64,000 nt of DNA from JAGOBP01 sp964550855 (GCA_964550855.1 CAZKBQ010000021.1:1-64000); one strand, 5' to 3'; positions 22,303-31,603 are shown, counted from the first letter of the stretch. Numbers and translations are program-made. Notes: a model not told the origin generated them from the letters alone.

Positions 22303-23523
22303 TCAAGCCGCGCGGGCAGCCGCCCCCACTTCGGCGTAAACCTGCCGCGTCTCTTCAGCCATCGTCTGCCACGAGAAGCGCGCCGCCTGCGCTCGGCCTC
22401 TCTCACGCAAGGTCGATCTCAATTCGTCATCAGCCCACACCCGATCGATCAGCTGTGCCCAGCTGGCCGCGTCGTCGGGCCGGGCGTAGAGCGCGGCGCT
22501 GCCGCCCACTTCCGGCAGGCTCGACGTGTTGGAGGCAATGACGGGCGTGCCGCAGGCCATCGCTTCCAGCACCGGCAGGCCGAAGCCCTCATACTTCGAC
22601 GGCATAGCCAGCAGCCGCGCCGCCGAAATCAACGCGGGCAGATCGTCATCGGCGACGTAGCCGGTGAACGTTACCCGATCTTCCACACCCCATGCTTTCA
22701 CCTTCGCCAGGATCGGATCGGTCAGCCAGCCCAACTGGCCCGCGACGACGAGAGGCTTATTCGATTGCGCGATCGCCTCGAACAACAGCGGCAGGTTCTT
22801 GCGCGGTTCGATGGTGCCGACGTGCAAGATGAAGCGCTCGGGCAGGTGATACTTCGATCGGACGGCCGCCAACTGATCGGGCGCGGTGACCGGCGCGAAG
22901 TGCGCATCGACGCCTTCGTAGATGACGTGAATCTTGCCGGGATCGACGCCGTACAGGTTCACCGCATCGCGCTTGCTGCACTCCGACACGGCGATGACGG
23001 CGTCGGCGCGGCGCAGGAAGCGCGGCATCATGGTCTTGAGGAAGGCGATGTTGAGCGGCTTGTGCGAATCAGGATCGAACTGGAAGATCAGATCGTGCAG
23101 CGTGAAGACCGATCGGATGCGGCGCAGCCGCGGCAAAAGGTGTTCGGTCGCATGGAAGATGTCGGCATCGCCAAACCAGCAATCCTGCGAAACGCCTGAA
23201 AAATGGGCCAGCGCCGTCAGCAGCCGCCACGGCCGCACAGAGAGGCGCGTCGTCCGTCGGGGCAGTTGATCGATCGGTGGATCAAGATGTGCCTCACCAC
23301 GTTGATGGTAAAACGCCGTCAACCGTAGGGGCGAGGTCGCCTCGCCCCGAGCCGAGGAAACCGCGCGTAGGGGCGAGGTCGCCTCGCCCCGGGCCGAGGA
23401 AACCTCGCCCCTACGCGGGGTCATCAACCCTTTGGCGAGTTCATGGGCGTAACGGCCCAGCCCCGCACGTCGATGGACGGCGGCGGACACGTCGATGCAG
23501 ACCCGCAGCGGAACCTCAGTCAT
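22303..23523 (-). CDS. GT4-family glycosyltransferase with in-frame repeat insertion
   Basis: A 406-residue cytoplasmic glycosyltransferase with two Rossmann domains. The N-terminal CIDVSAAVHRRAGLGRYAHELA glycine loop binds the acceptor. HVGTIEPRKNLPLL and the EGFGLPVLEAMACGTP box (E-x7-E) bind the nucleotide sugar, typical of retaining GT4 enzymes. Residues about 36-67 are an insertion of two copies of a 14-residue unit (AVSSARGEATSPLR), encoded by a palindromic repeat between the first loop and the next strand. The rest of the domain is intact. It probably adds a sugar to a surface polysaccharide or lipid. The start overlaps the NUDIX stop by one base, so the genes are coupled. Confidence 0.88.
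   Translation of the reverse strand: MTEVPLRVCIDVSAAVHRRAGLGRYAHELAKGLMTPRRGEVSSARGEATSPLRAVSSARGEATSPLRLTAFYHQRGEAHLDPPIDQLPRRTTRLSVRPWRLLTALAHFSGVSQDCWFGDADIFHATEHLLPRLRRIRSVFTLHDLIFQFDPDSHKPLNIAFLKTMMPRFLRRADAVIAVSECSKRDAVNLYGVDPGKIHVIYEGVDAHFAPVTAPDQLAAVRSKYHLPERFILHVGTIEPRKNLPLLFEAIAQSNKPLVVAGQLGWLTDPILAKVKAWGVEDRVTFTGYVADDDLPALISAARLLAMPSKYEGFGLPVLEAMACGTPVIASNTSSLPEVGGSAALYARPDDAASWAQLIDRVWADDELRSTLRERGRAQAARFSWQTMAEETRQVYAEVGAAARAA
23323..23416. repeat. 42-bp tandem palindromic repeat inside the glycosyltransferase gene
   Basis: Two copies of a 42-bp unit begin with CGTAGGGGCGAGG (23324 and 23366). Each holds the self-complementary core GGGGCGAGG/CCTCGCCCC. The end 23403-23415 is an inverted copy of the unit start. 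Being 42 bases long, the unit keeps the coding frame. Confidence 0.8.
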
Positions 23524-24002
23524 CAGGATTCATTAACAACAATGTGAGTGACGTGCGCGGGCAGCGCCCTAAGCCCTTCGCGCAGAAAAGTCGGATATAT
23601 GCGTACGTCCGACAGCGTCTCCAGCGGGAACCAGCGAAAGACGAGCCCCAGACTGCCCTCGTAGCCCTCAAAATCGCTCACGCCGCGCCACAACGAATCC
23701 GCTGGTAGATGCATCACATGATACAGGCCCAGTTCGTGTACCTGGCGGTCGGCATAATGAAAGAAGTTCTCCACCACATACACCAGCCGCTCCACCGTAA
23801 CATCAACCTGGATCTCTTCGCGCATCTCGCGGCGCAGCGTCTCGGCCGACGGCTCCATGAGTTCGGCGCGGCCGCCGGGCAGTGCCCAAAAGTCATCGGT
23901 TACGGCGCGCTGCAACAGCACCCGCCCCCAGTCGATGGCGATGCCCGCGACGCGATTGACAAAGCGAGTCTGCTTTTCGTTAAACGTGATCATGCGGGCC
24001 AC
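23523..24002 (-). CDS. NUDIX hydrolase
   Basis: A 159-residue hydrolase of nucleoside-diphosphate-linked compounds. The Nudix box runs from GGRAEL (about 43) through the REMREE core to IQV; the final conserved Gly is replaced by Gln, otherwise metal-binding residues are kept. GTG at 24002 is chosen because GGAGG lies seven bases before it; an ATG nine bases in is the alternative. It is first in a two-gene unit with the glycosyltransferase, which might mean clean-up or supply of a nucleotide sugar. The substrate cannot be told. Confidence 0.85.
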   Translation of the reverse strand: MARMITFNEKQTRFVNRVAGIAIDWGRVLLQRAVTDDFWALPGGRAELMEPSAETLRREMREEIQVDVTVERLVYVVENFFHYADRQVHELGLYHVMHLPADSLWRGVSDFEGYEGSLGLVFRWFPLETLSDVRIYPTFLREGLRALPAHVTHIVVNES

Positions 24003-24035
24003 AGGGTCGCCTCCAATACACTCGGGATAATCGGT

Positions 24036-24043
24036 ATTATAAT
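24036..24043. promoter_or_regulatory. Divergent -10 region for NUDIX and alpha-2-macroglobulin genes
   Basis: The symmetrical ATTATAAT gives TATAAT on both strands (24038-24043 plus, 24036-24041 minus), midway between the divergent starts at 24002 and 24134. No strong -35 is seen on either side. Confidence 0.5.
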
Positions 24044-24133
24044 CAATTTGGAACTTCCAAGCCCCTTACAGCGTCATCTAATCGGTCTGCCTGGATTGTC
24101 GCTGTTGTCATCGCCGCTGCCCTGGAGGAAGAG

Positions 24134-27100
24134 ATGAAACCTTACCGCCCGCTGTTGACCCTCGCCGCGTTCGTGGCAGTCGCCGTCGCCGTTGTCAGCT
24201 GTGCCTCGCCGACGCCGGCGCCGCCCACGCCGCGCCCGATCGACTCCGGCACGCCCTTTGCGGTCACACCCGAACCATCGCTGCCGGACCTGACCCTGCC
24301 GACTTTGACGCCGACGCCGCCGCCCACGCCCCTGCCCACCAAGCCGCGCCCCGGCTACACCCCCGTGCCCGATAATGTGATCTCGCCCGTCGTGATCGAT
24401 CGCTCGCCGCTGCCGGGCGAGGCCGCCAGCCCCGACGGGGCGATCCAGCTGGTGTTCGATCGCGCGATGGATCGATCGGCGGTGGAGAGTGCGTTCCAGA
24501 TCTATCCCGCCACCCAGGGCAAAATCGAATGGAAGAATGATCGCACGCTGGTCTTCACCCCCGCGCAGAAATTGCAGCGCGCCGGCATCTACGACGTGGT
24601 GCTCGATCAGCGCGCGCGCGACGCGCAGGGCGCGCCGCTGAATCAGGCTTACCAGTTCCGCTTTGCCACCGCCGGCTATCTGGAAGTGGCGCAGGTCATC
24701 CCGGCGCCCGCCACCGCCGACGCCGAACCGGGCAGCACCATCACCGTGATCTTCAACCGGCCGATTGTGCCGCTGACGAACCTGGACGCGCAGCAGAATT
24801 TTCCGCAGCCGGTGAAGTTGACGGCCAACAACAACCCGATCGAGGGTACGGGCGAATGGCTCAACACCTCGATCTACGTCTTCCGCCCCGCGCAGGCCCT
24901 GCCCGGCGGCACGATCATCAACGGCACGGTGTCCGGCGATCTGACCGACACGGACGGCAACCCGATGGCGGCTGCCTACAACTGGCAGTTTGCCGTCGCG
25001 CCGCCCAAAGTGGTATTCATCACGCCCAGCAACGGTTCCAACCTTGTGCCGATCGAAACAGGCATGACGGTGCAGTTCAATCAGCCCATCAGCCTGGATT
25101 CGGCGCGGCAGTTCGTCACGCTCACTTCGTCCGACGGACGCGGCGTGGCGCTGGACATGACCGTGCTGAGCGAGACGTTGACCCTCACGCCCACGACGCG
25201 CCTCGACTTTGAGACGGCCTATGTGCTCAAGGTTGCGGCGGGCCTCACCGGCCGATCGGGCGGCACGGGCATGCGCGAAACCGCCACATCGTTGTTCACC
25301 ACCGTGCCGCTGCCGCGCGTGCTCAGCACCGATCCGGCCGACGGGCAGCGCGACGCCTGGTCGTACACCGGCTTCACCATCCGCTTCAACACCATCATGG
25401 ATCATTCGACGGTGATGGATCACCTGACCTTCAATCCGCCGCTCTCGCCGACGCAGGTGTATACGTATGGTTACGGCGACACCTTCGGCGTCAACTTTGG
25501 CGCGCAGCCCAGCACCGATTACGAAGTCCGCATCGCGCCCGGCATCAAGGACCCATACGGCAACGAGACCAAGGACGACCTGACGGTGCGTTTCCGCACC
25601 GCCGATCTGCAGCCCGAACTGCGCTGGCACATCCCTGATCTGGTGGGCACGTATAACGCCTATGATCCGGCGCGCGTGTATTTGATCCATACCAATATCA
25701 AATCCGCCGAGTTCGCGCTGTACCGACTTCCGACCGGCGACTTTGCGGCCATTCAGTCGCGCGGCTACGATTACCAGCCGCCGGCCACGGCACTGCTGCG
25801 TCAGTGGAACCAGGCCATCGATTCGCCGCTGAACAAGACCGACGCCACACCGGTCGATCTGCTGCCCGACGGCGGGCCGCTGCCGCCCGGCCTGTATCTG
25901 CTGGACGCGAATTCGCCGCAGCTGCCCGCCAACTATGGCCCCTACGCGCGACGGCATATCCTGGTCGTGAGCAACATCAACCTCACGTTGAAGACCACCG
26001 CCAGCGAAGCGCTCGTCTGGGCCACCGATTACCGATCGGGGCAGCCGGTGCCCAACGTGCCGCTCAAGTTCTACTCGTGGGACGATCGGCAGATCGGCGC
26101 GGCCACGACCGACGCCAACGGTGTGGCGCGCCTGAGCGGCAGCAATATCAACAGCGCGTGGAGCGACGAGCCGTTCACCGCCATTGCGGCCAACTGGGCG
26201 CGCGGTATCGCGCCGTATGACTTCGGCTTGAGCGGCTACTATGGCAACCCGGAGGCGCGTTACAACACCTACATTTACACCGATCGGCCCATCTACCGAC
26301 CGGGACAGACGGTGGACTTCAAGGGCATCGTCCGCGCCGAGCGCGACGTGAAGTACGCCCTGCCCGATGTCACGCGCGCGCACGTGACCATCTACAGTCC
26401 CAACGGCGAAACCGTGTTCGATAAGGACTTGCCCGTAAGTCCGCTGGGCACATTCTTCGGCGATGTGGCGCTGGCCGACGGCGCGGCGCTGGGCGATTAC
26501 TCCATCAGCGCGCAGATCAACAACGAAGCATTCAATGCTTCGTTCACGGTGGCCGCCTATCGCGCGCCGGAATTCGAAGTGATCGTCACGCCCAAGGACG
26601 GCGACATCGTGCGCGGACAGAGCACCTCGGCGCAGGTCAACGTCAACTACTTCTTCGGCGGCGGCGTGGCCAATCGTCCGGTACAGTGGAATGTGCTGGC
26701 CGAAGACTACTTCTTCACCCCGCCGTGGGGCGGCAACTACAGCTGGCACGATGTGGACGATCCGTGGATCTGCTTCGATTGCTGGTGGTTCAGCCGCTAC
26801 GCGCCGCCGCCGCAGCCCATCCTCAGCGGCAGCGGCGTCACCGATCGGAATGGCGCGCTCTCGATCGAGCTGCCCGGCGATCTGAAGAACGCCGACGGGC
26901 AGCCGATCACACAATCGGTGCGGTTGATCGTGGAAGCCACCGTCACCGGTGCGGACAATCAGGTGATCAGCGGGCGCGGCTCGATCACGCGGCACACCGG
27001 CGAGTTCTACGTGGGCGTGCAGACGCGCGACTACGTGGGCGAGGAGAACAAACCCGTCGCCGCCGATGTGATCGCCGTCGATTGGCAGGGCAATCGCCTG

Positions 27101-30100
27101 GCCAACAAAGCGATCGAAGTCAGTGTCGTCCGCCGCGAGTGGCAGAACCGCTTCATCGAAAATGAATTCGGGGGCGGCACGTGGCAATCGGACGTGAAAG
27201 ACACGCCCGTCGCCACGCTCAACGTCACTACCAACGAGCGCGGCGAAGCGTCGATCACGTTCACGCCGCCGCAGGCCGGCTCGTACAAGATCACAGCGAA
27301 GTCGGTGGACAACGGCGGACGCCAGATCCGCGCCAGCGTGTTCATGTGGGTCACCGGCCGCGAGTTCGTGTCGTGGCGGCGCGACAACAATGACCGCATC
27401 TCGCTCATCGGCGACAAGTCGTCGTACACGCCCGGCGAGACCGCGCGTATCCTCATCCCCTCGCCGTTCCAGGGCGAGCACTGGGCGCTGGTCACCATCG
27501 AGCGCGGCAGCATTCTGCGGCACGAACTGCTGCGCATCACCGGCAACAGCCAGATTTACGAACTGCCCATCACGCCCGATCTGGCTCCGAATATCTACGT
27601 ATCGGTCGTGCTGATCAAAGGTCAGGACGCCACCAACAAATTGAGCGACTACAAAGTGGGGCTGCTGCCGATCGAGGTCAAACCGATCGCGCAGACGCTC
27701 AACCTCACGCTCACGCCCGATCGAACCACCGCGCTGCCCGGCGAGGTGGTGACCTACACCATCCGCGCCACCAACGCGGCGGGCGTGCCCGTGCAGGCCG
27801 ATTTCTCGCTCGATCTGGTGGACAAAGCCGTGCTGTCGCTGAAGCCGCGCACGCCCGATGCCATCGTGCAGGGCTTCTACGGCAAGCGTGGCCTCAACGT
27901 CAACACCGCCAGCGCGCTGTCCGTCAGCGTCAACAAATACACCGAAGAGCTGCAGCAACAGCTGGATGAAGAGAAGCGGCAGCGCGCTGCCAATAGCGCA
28001 AGCGGCGCAGCGCCCGCCGCGCAGCCGACACAAGCGCCTGTCGCCGCCCCCGCCGCACCCGAAGCGATGATGGCCTTCGACTTGGCCGCCACCGGCGGCG
28101 GCGCGGCGCCGCCCGTCGTGGAAGTGCGGCAGGAGTTCGCCGACACGGCGTACTGGAATCCGCAGATCAGCACCAACGCCAACGGCGAAGCTGCCGTAAG
28201 CGTGAAGCTGCCCGACAATCTGACCACGTGGGTGTTCCGCGGCGTGGGCGCCACCGCCAACACCCAGGTGGGCGAAGCGACGGTGGACGTGGTCGCCACC
28301 AAGCCAGTGCTCATCCGGCCGGTGACGCCGCGCTTCTTCACGGTGGGCGACCGGGCCGAACTGGGCGCGAACATCAGTAACAATACTGATGCGCCCGTCA
28401 CCGCCACCGTCACGCTGTCGGCCACGGGCGTGACGCTCAACTCGCCCGATCGGCAGACGATCACGATCGCGGCGAAGGGCGAAGCGAACGTGACGTGGAA
28501 CGTGACCGTGCAGGACGTGGCTTCGGCCGATCTCGTATTCATCGTGCAGGCGGGCGACTTCACGGATGCCAGCAAACCCCGACTGGCGACCGGGCCCGAC
28601 GGCTCACTGCGCGTGTTGAACTACGTCGCGCCCGACATCGTGGGCACGGCCGGCCAGTTGAAAGACGCCGGCGCGCGCACGGAGATCATCGCGCTGCCGC
28701 CGCGCTACGACGTGACGCAGGGCGGCCTGAGCATCCAGGTCGATCCGTCGCTGGCGGCGGGCATGGTCAGCGGTCTGGACTACTTGGAATACTATCCGTA
28801 CGAGTGCGCCGAGCAGACCGTGAGCCGCTTCCTGCCCAACGTGCTGACCTATCGCGCCCTGAAAGACCTGGGCATCGACGATCCGGCGCTGGCCGACAAA
28901 CTGCCCGATCTCGTCAACCAGGGGCTGGACAAGTTGTATGCGCGCCAGAAAGACGACGGCGGCTGGGGCTGGTGGATCGACGACGCGAGCAACCCCAATC
29001 TCACCGCGTACGTGGTGTACGGCCTGCAGCAGGCGCGCAACGCGGGCTTTGCGGTGCGCGGCGACGTGCTGGACCGCGGCGAGCAGTTCCTGCTGCAGTC
29101 GCTCAGCAACAACGTGCGCGACCTCAATCACTGGCAGGCCAATCAGCAGGCGTGGCTGCTGTTCGTGTTGAGCGAAGACGGCAAAGCCTCCGCCGACAAA
29201 CTCAATGCGCTGTTTGAAGAGCGCGCCAAGCTCAGCCACTTTGCCAAAGCCTATCTGGCGATGGCGTTGGGCAAGGGCAACGATCTGGTGCAGTCGCTGC
29301 TGTCCGACCTGAACAACGCCGCCATCCTCAGCGCCACCGGCGCGCACTGGGAAGAGGACAACTACGACTGGTGGTCGATGAACACCGACACGCGCAGCAC
29401 GGCCATCATCCTGTCGGCGTACGCGCGGCTCGATCCCAACAACGCGCTGGCGCCCAACATCGTGCGCTGGTTGATGATCGCGCGCAAGGTCGGTCACTGG
29501 GAGACGACGCAGGAGACGGCCTGGGCGTTGATCGGCCTGACCGATTGGATGCGCGTGACGGGCGAGCTGAAACCCAACTTCGATTACGCCGTGTTCCTGA
29601 ACGACGGCTCGATTAGCGAAGGACAGTTCACTCCGGCCAATGTGCAGCAGCCGATCAAGCTGTCGACGGCGATCAAGGACCTCGTCGCCGCCGAGGCCAA
29701 TCGGTTGACGTTCTCGCGCGGGCCGGGCGAGGGCGTGATGTACTACACTGCGCACCTCACGGTCTATCAGCCGGTGGAGGATCTGAAACCGGTCGATCGG
29801 GGCGTGATCGTTTCGCGGCGCTACACGCTGGCGTCATGCACCGAGGCCGATCGGCGCAAGTGCCCCGAAGTGACGCAAGTGAAGTTGGGCGACGTGATCC
29901 GCGTCGATCTGACCATCGTCGCGCCGAACGATCTGTACTACGTCGTGGTGGAAGATCCGCTGCCGGCCGGCGCGGAGGCCATCGACACCGGCCTGGCCAC
30001 GACCAGCCTGCTGGATCAGAACCCGACGCTGCTGCGTCAGCCGCAGTATGATCAGGCCGGCCAGCCGATCTATCGCCCGTTCTACTGGTGGTGGAACTGG

Positions 30101-30298
30101 TACAGCCGCACCGAACTGCGCGACGAGAAGGTGGTGCTGTTTGCCGATTATCTGGGCAAGGGCACGTACGAGTATTCGTACACCATGAGGGCCACCCTGC
30201 CCGGCGAATACAAGGTGATCCCGACGGTGGCGCAGGAGTTCTACTTCCCGGAGGTGTTCGGCCGCAGCGACGGGCGGTTGTTGACGATTGGGAAGTGA
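24134..30298 (+). CDS. Lipoprotein bacterial alpha-2-macroglobulin with intact thioester
   Basis: A 2054-residue lipoprotein. The signal peptide ends in a lipobox (VVSC, Cys23), followed by a Pro/Thr-rich linker (25-80). Several SbsA-type (Big_5) Ig-like domains occupy about 88-500. The MG2 motif YTDRPIYRPGQTV is near 715. A low-complexity Ala/Pro bait-like linker lies at about 1280-1325. The A2M signature (AYWNPQISTNANGEA) is near 1337. The thioester motif CAEQ has Cys1558, inside an alpha-alpha barrel domain. Such proteins trap attacking proteases by covalent capture at the cell surface. The usual partner, penicillin-binding protein 1C, is not beside it. GGAGG stands before the ATG, and a terminator follows. 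Confidence 0.92.
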   Translation: MKPYRPLLTLAAFVAVAVAVVSCASPTPAPPTPRPIDSGTPFAVTPEPSLPDLTLPTLTPTPPPTPLPTKPRPGYTPVPDNVISPVVIDRSPLPGEAASPDGAIQLVFDRAMDRSAVESAFQIYPATQGKIEWKNDRTLVFTPAQKLQRAGIYDVVLDQRARDAQGAPLNQAYQFRFATAGYLEVAQVIPAPATADAEPGSTITVIFNRPIVPLTNLDAQQNFPQPVKLTANNNPIEGTGEWLNTSIYVFRPAQALPGGTIINGTVSGDLTDTDGNPMAAAYNWQFAVAPPKVVFITPSNGSNLVPIETGMTVQFNQPISLDSARQFVTLTSSDGRGVALDMTVLSETLTLTPTTRLDFETAYVLKVAAGLTGRSGGTGMRETATSLFTTVPLPRVLSTDPADGQRDAWSYTGFTIRFNTIMDHSTVMDHLTFNPPLSPTQVYTYGYGDTFGVNFGAQPSTDYEVRIAPGIKDPYGNETKDDLTVRFRTADLQPELRWHIPDLVGTYNAYDPARVYLIHTNIKSAEFALYRLPTGDFAAIQSRGYDYQPPATALLRQWNQAIDSPLNKTDATPVDLLPDGGPLPPGLYLLDANSPQLPANYGPYARRHILVVSNINLTLKTTASEALVWATDYRSGQPVPNVPLKFYSWDDRQIGAATTDANGVARLSGSNINSAWSDEPFTAIAANWARGIAPYDFGLSGYYGNPEARYNTYIYTDRPIYRPGQTVDFKGIVRAERDVKYALPDVTRAHVTIYSPNGETVFDKDLPVSPLGTFFGDVALADGAALGDYSISAQINNEAFNASFTVAAYRAPEFEVIVTPKDGDIVRGQSTSAQVNVNYFFGGGVANRPVQWNVLAEDYFFTPPWGGNYSWHDVDDPWICFDCWWFSRYAPPPQPILSGSGVTDRNGALSIELPGDLKNADGQPITQSVRLIVEATVTGADNQVISGRGSITRHTGEFYVGVQTRDYVGEENKPVAADVIAVDWQGNRLANKAIEVSVVRREWQNRFIENEFGGGTWQSDVKDTPVATLNVTTNERGEASITFTPPQAGSYKITAKSVDNGGRQIRASVFMWVTGREFVSWRRDNNDRISLIGDKSSYTPGETARILIPSPFQGEHWALVTIERGSILRHELLRITGNSQIYELPITPDLAPNIYVSVVLIKGQDATNKLSDYKVGLLPIEVKPIAQTLNLTLTPDRTTALPGEVVTYTIRATNAAGVPVQADFSLDLVDKAVLSLKPRTPDAIVQGFYGKRGLNVNTASALSVSVNKYTEELQQQLDEEKRQRAANSASGAAPAAQPTQAPVAAPAAPEAMMAFDLAATGGGAAPPVVEVRQEFADTAYWNPQISTNANGEAAVSVKLPDNLTTWVFRGVGATANTQVGEATVDVVATKPVLIRPVTPRFFTVGDRAELGANISNNTDAPVTATVTLSATGVTLNSPDRQTITIAAKGEANVTWNVTVQDVASADLVFIVQAGDFTDASKPRLATGPDGSLRVLNYVAPDIVGTAGQLKDAGARTEIIALPPRYDVTQGGLSIQVDPSLAAGMVSGLDYLEYYPYECAEQTVSRFLPNVLTYRALKDLGIDDPALADKLPDLVNQGLDKLYARQKDDGGWGWWIDDASNPNLTAYVVYGLQQARNAGFAVRGDVLDRGEQFLLQSLSNNVRDLNHWQANQQAWLLFVLSEDGKASADKLNALFEERAKLSHFAKAYLAMALGKGNDLVQSLLSDLNNAAILSATGAHWEEDNYDWWSMNTDTRSTAIILSAYARLDPNNALAPNIVRWLMIARKVGHWETTQETAWALIGLTDWMRVTGELKPNFDYAVFLNDGSISEGQFTPANVQQPIKLSTAIKDLVAAEANRLTFSRGPGEGVMYYTAHLTVYQPVEDLKPVDRGVIVSRRYTLASCTEADRRKCPEVTQVKLGDVIRVDLTIVAPNDLYYVVVEDPLPAGAEAIDTGLATTSLLDQNPTLLRQPQYDQAGQPIYRPFYWWWNWYSRTELRDEKVVLFADYLGKGTYEYSYTMRATLPGEYKVIPTVAQEFYFPEVFGRSDGRLLTIGK

Positions 30299-30310
30299 CT
30301 TGCCAATGAC

Positions 30311-30346
30311 ACAGCAGCCCGGCGAAAACGCCGGGCTGCTGTGTTT
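30311..30346 (+). terminator. Rho-independent terminator after the alpha-2-macroglobulin gene
   Basis: A 14-bp perfect stem (30311-30324 with 30329-30342), AAAA loop and GTTT tail, 12 bases after the stop. Confidence 0.85.
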
Positions 30347-30395
30347 GACGGCGTTGACTCGCTCTGACAGATTGCGTGAGGCCCTCAGCGTTGAG

Positions 30396-30540
30396 TGCGC
30401 GTCAAAGTTTGGCGGCGTGCAAGCGATTGAAATCGCGCCTGTGGACGGAGTCTCGTCGGCGCAGGCCGACGATCGGCGGCACGCCCGCCAGCCGCGAATT
30501 CATTCGTCGGAGAAGTCGGTCGGCAAAACAATGACGCGTA
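30396..30540. repeat. MITE-like element, copy 2 (145 bp)
   Basis: Terminal inverted repeats TGCGCGTC (30396-30403) and GACGCGTA (30533-30540). It is a homologue, in opposite orientation, of the 11842-12004 element. It contains GCGATTGAAATCGC (30423-30436), CGAATTCATTCG (30495-30506) and GGAGAAGTCGG, the last two shared with the repeat inside queG. A further TGCGCGTC at 30563-30570 may be a fragment of another copy. It is non-coding. Confidence 0.7.
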
Positions 30541-30693
30541 CGCCTCAGTGTTTTCAGCGGAGTGCGCGTCTTCCATCGGGCCGGAAAACCAATCGGGGGC
30601 TGAGACTGCCGGTTGCGCCCATTGGACAATTTTTTAACCACGCTTGGACATCGTTTTGGCAAAATCCATCGCGCATTCGAGCAAAAATAGTGC

Positions 30694-30699
30694 TATACT
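30694..30699 (+). promoter_or_regulatory. Putative -10 box of the 30853-32414 operon
   Basis: TATACT, about 154 bases before the first gene, would start an mRNA with a long structured leader. No -35 of good quality is present. Confidence 0.45.
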
Positions 30700-30701
30700 A
30701 A

Positions 30702-30831
30702 TTTCAAGCAGCCATGCCGTGAGGGGACAATCGAATAATCGTCCGCGTTCTTGAAGCAGGAGGGCGCATGGCGAAGCACTGAGCCGATCTGTCGCCGGAG
30801 CGATCCGGAGATGATCGGCTTGTTGTTTGTG
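30702..30831 (+). promoter_or_regulatory. Structured mRNA leader with mini-ORF and attenuator-like hairpin
   Basis: An outer pairing TTCAAG (30702-30707) / CTTGAA (30750-30755) precedes a strong AGGAGG and a 4-codon frame MAKH (ATG 30768, TGA 30780-30782). The stop codon abuts an 8-bp hairpin, AGCCGATC (30782-30789) / GATCGGCT (30813-30820), with an inner CCGG/CCGG pair. The tail TTGTTGTTTG follows. The layout resembles translation-coupled attenuation or a riboswitch, but no known riboswitch consensus is recognised. Confidence 0.4.
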
Positions 30832-30852
30832 CCCTCTCAACGGAGGTGACGG

Positions 30853-31089
30853 ATGACCGCAATTCCCTTTGAACTGGCCCGGCAGCTGTGCGCCGAGATC
30901 AGCGCCGCCAACCAGGGCAAGTGGTACACCTTCAACGGTTTATGGTGCCGGGGCTGCGCCCATTTCAGCGGCGACGCAGCCCGGCGCTGTTTCGCCCGCC
31001 GCCCGGACAATCGCGGCTGCGCGCAGGTGAACGCGCGCTATGACCGGCTGCTGCAGATCAGGCACGAGTTGCAGCCCAATGAGTTCTAG
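30853..31089 (+). CDS. Small Cys-rich protein (unknown)
   Basis: A 78-residue soluble protein with four cysteines besides one near the N-terminus: CRGCAHFSG, then CFARRPDNRGC. The spacing CxxC-x9-10-C-x9-C could bind zinc or an iron-sulfur centre. GGAGG lies eight bases before the ATG. It is first in a three-gene unit with an aminoacyl-tRNA deacylase-like gene 19 bases downstream and a GNAT gene after that. No named family is recognised. Confidence 0.75.
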   Translation: MTAIPFELARQLCAEISAANQGKWYTFNGLWCRGCAHFSGDAARRCFARRPDNRGCAQVNARYDRLLQIRHELQPNEF

Positions 31090-31108
31090 CGAGAAGGAGG
31101 CCAATCGT

Positions 31109-31603
31109 ATGGACACCTGCCTGGAACGGCTCGAACACTACTTCACCGAAAATCGCGTGTACTACGAGGTTCAGGAACATCGCACCGCTTATACCATCCA
31201 GGAAGTGGCCGCGGCCCTGCACGAAAAAGGCCAGCACGTGGCCAAGGTCTTCATCGCGTGGGCGGACGAACGGCCGCTCATGCTGGTTTTGCCCGCGCCC
31301 ACGCGGGTGGACCTGGAACGGGTCAAGGGCCTGCTCCACACGCCGCACGTCCGGCGCGCGCGGGAAGTGGAGTTCGCCGGCATCTTCGGCGACTGCGATG
31401 TGGGTGCGATGCCGCCATTCGGCAACCTGTATGACGTGCCGGTCTATCTGGACCGCACGCTGGCCGATCAACCTTATCTGGTCTTTCAGGCCGGGTCGCA
31501 TCGCTACACCATGAAGATTGCCATGTCTGATTACTGGCGGCTGGTCAAGCCCGTCATCGGCGACTTCACGGTGCAGCCCGCGCCACAGCCTGAAGCGGCC
31601 TGA
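31109..31603 (+). CDS. YbaK/ProX-type aminoacyl-tRNA deacylase-like protein
   Basis: A 164-residue protein of the YbaK / prolyl-tRNA-editing fold: YEVQEHRTAYTIQEVAAALH at the start, the KVFIAWADERPLMLVLPA strand with the family Lys, and later FGDCDVGAMPPFGNLYDVPVYLD, the conserved GxxPPFG loop. The family hydrolyses mis-charged tRNAs (Ala- or Cys-tRNA types) or acts as a stand-alone editing factor. The ATG at 31109 follows AAGGAGG, so the upstream 23 residues of open frame are not used. Cysteine-rich and YoaP-like neighbours make a thiol-related role conceivable, which is inference. Confidence 0.85.
   Translation: MDTCLERLEHYFTENRVYYEVQEHRTAYTIQEVAAALHEKGQHVAKVFIAWADERPLMLVLPAPTRVDLERVKGLLHTPHVRRAREVEFAGIFGDCDVGAMPPFGNLYDVPVYLDRTLADQPYLVFQAGSHRYTMKIAMSDYWRLVKPVIGDFTVQPAPQPEAA

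Noticed and set aside
24074..28033. A 1319-codon open frame on the minus strand
   Set aside because: It lies opposite the alpha-2-macroglobulin gene, is rich in Arg, Gly, Val and Ala with no motif, and reflects GC-rich codon use on the true strand.
30288..30701. A 137-codon open frame after the alpha-2-macroglobulin gene
   Set aside because: It spans a terminator and a MITE-like repeat and has no ribosome site or motif.
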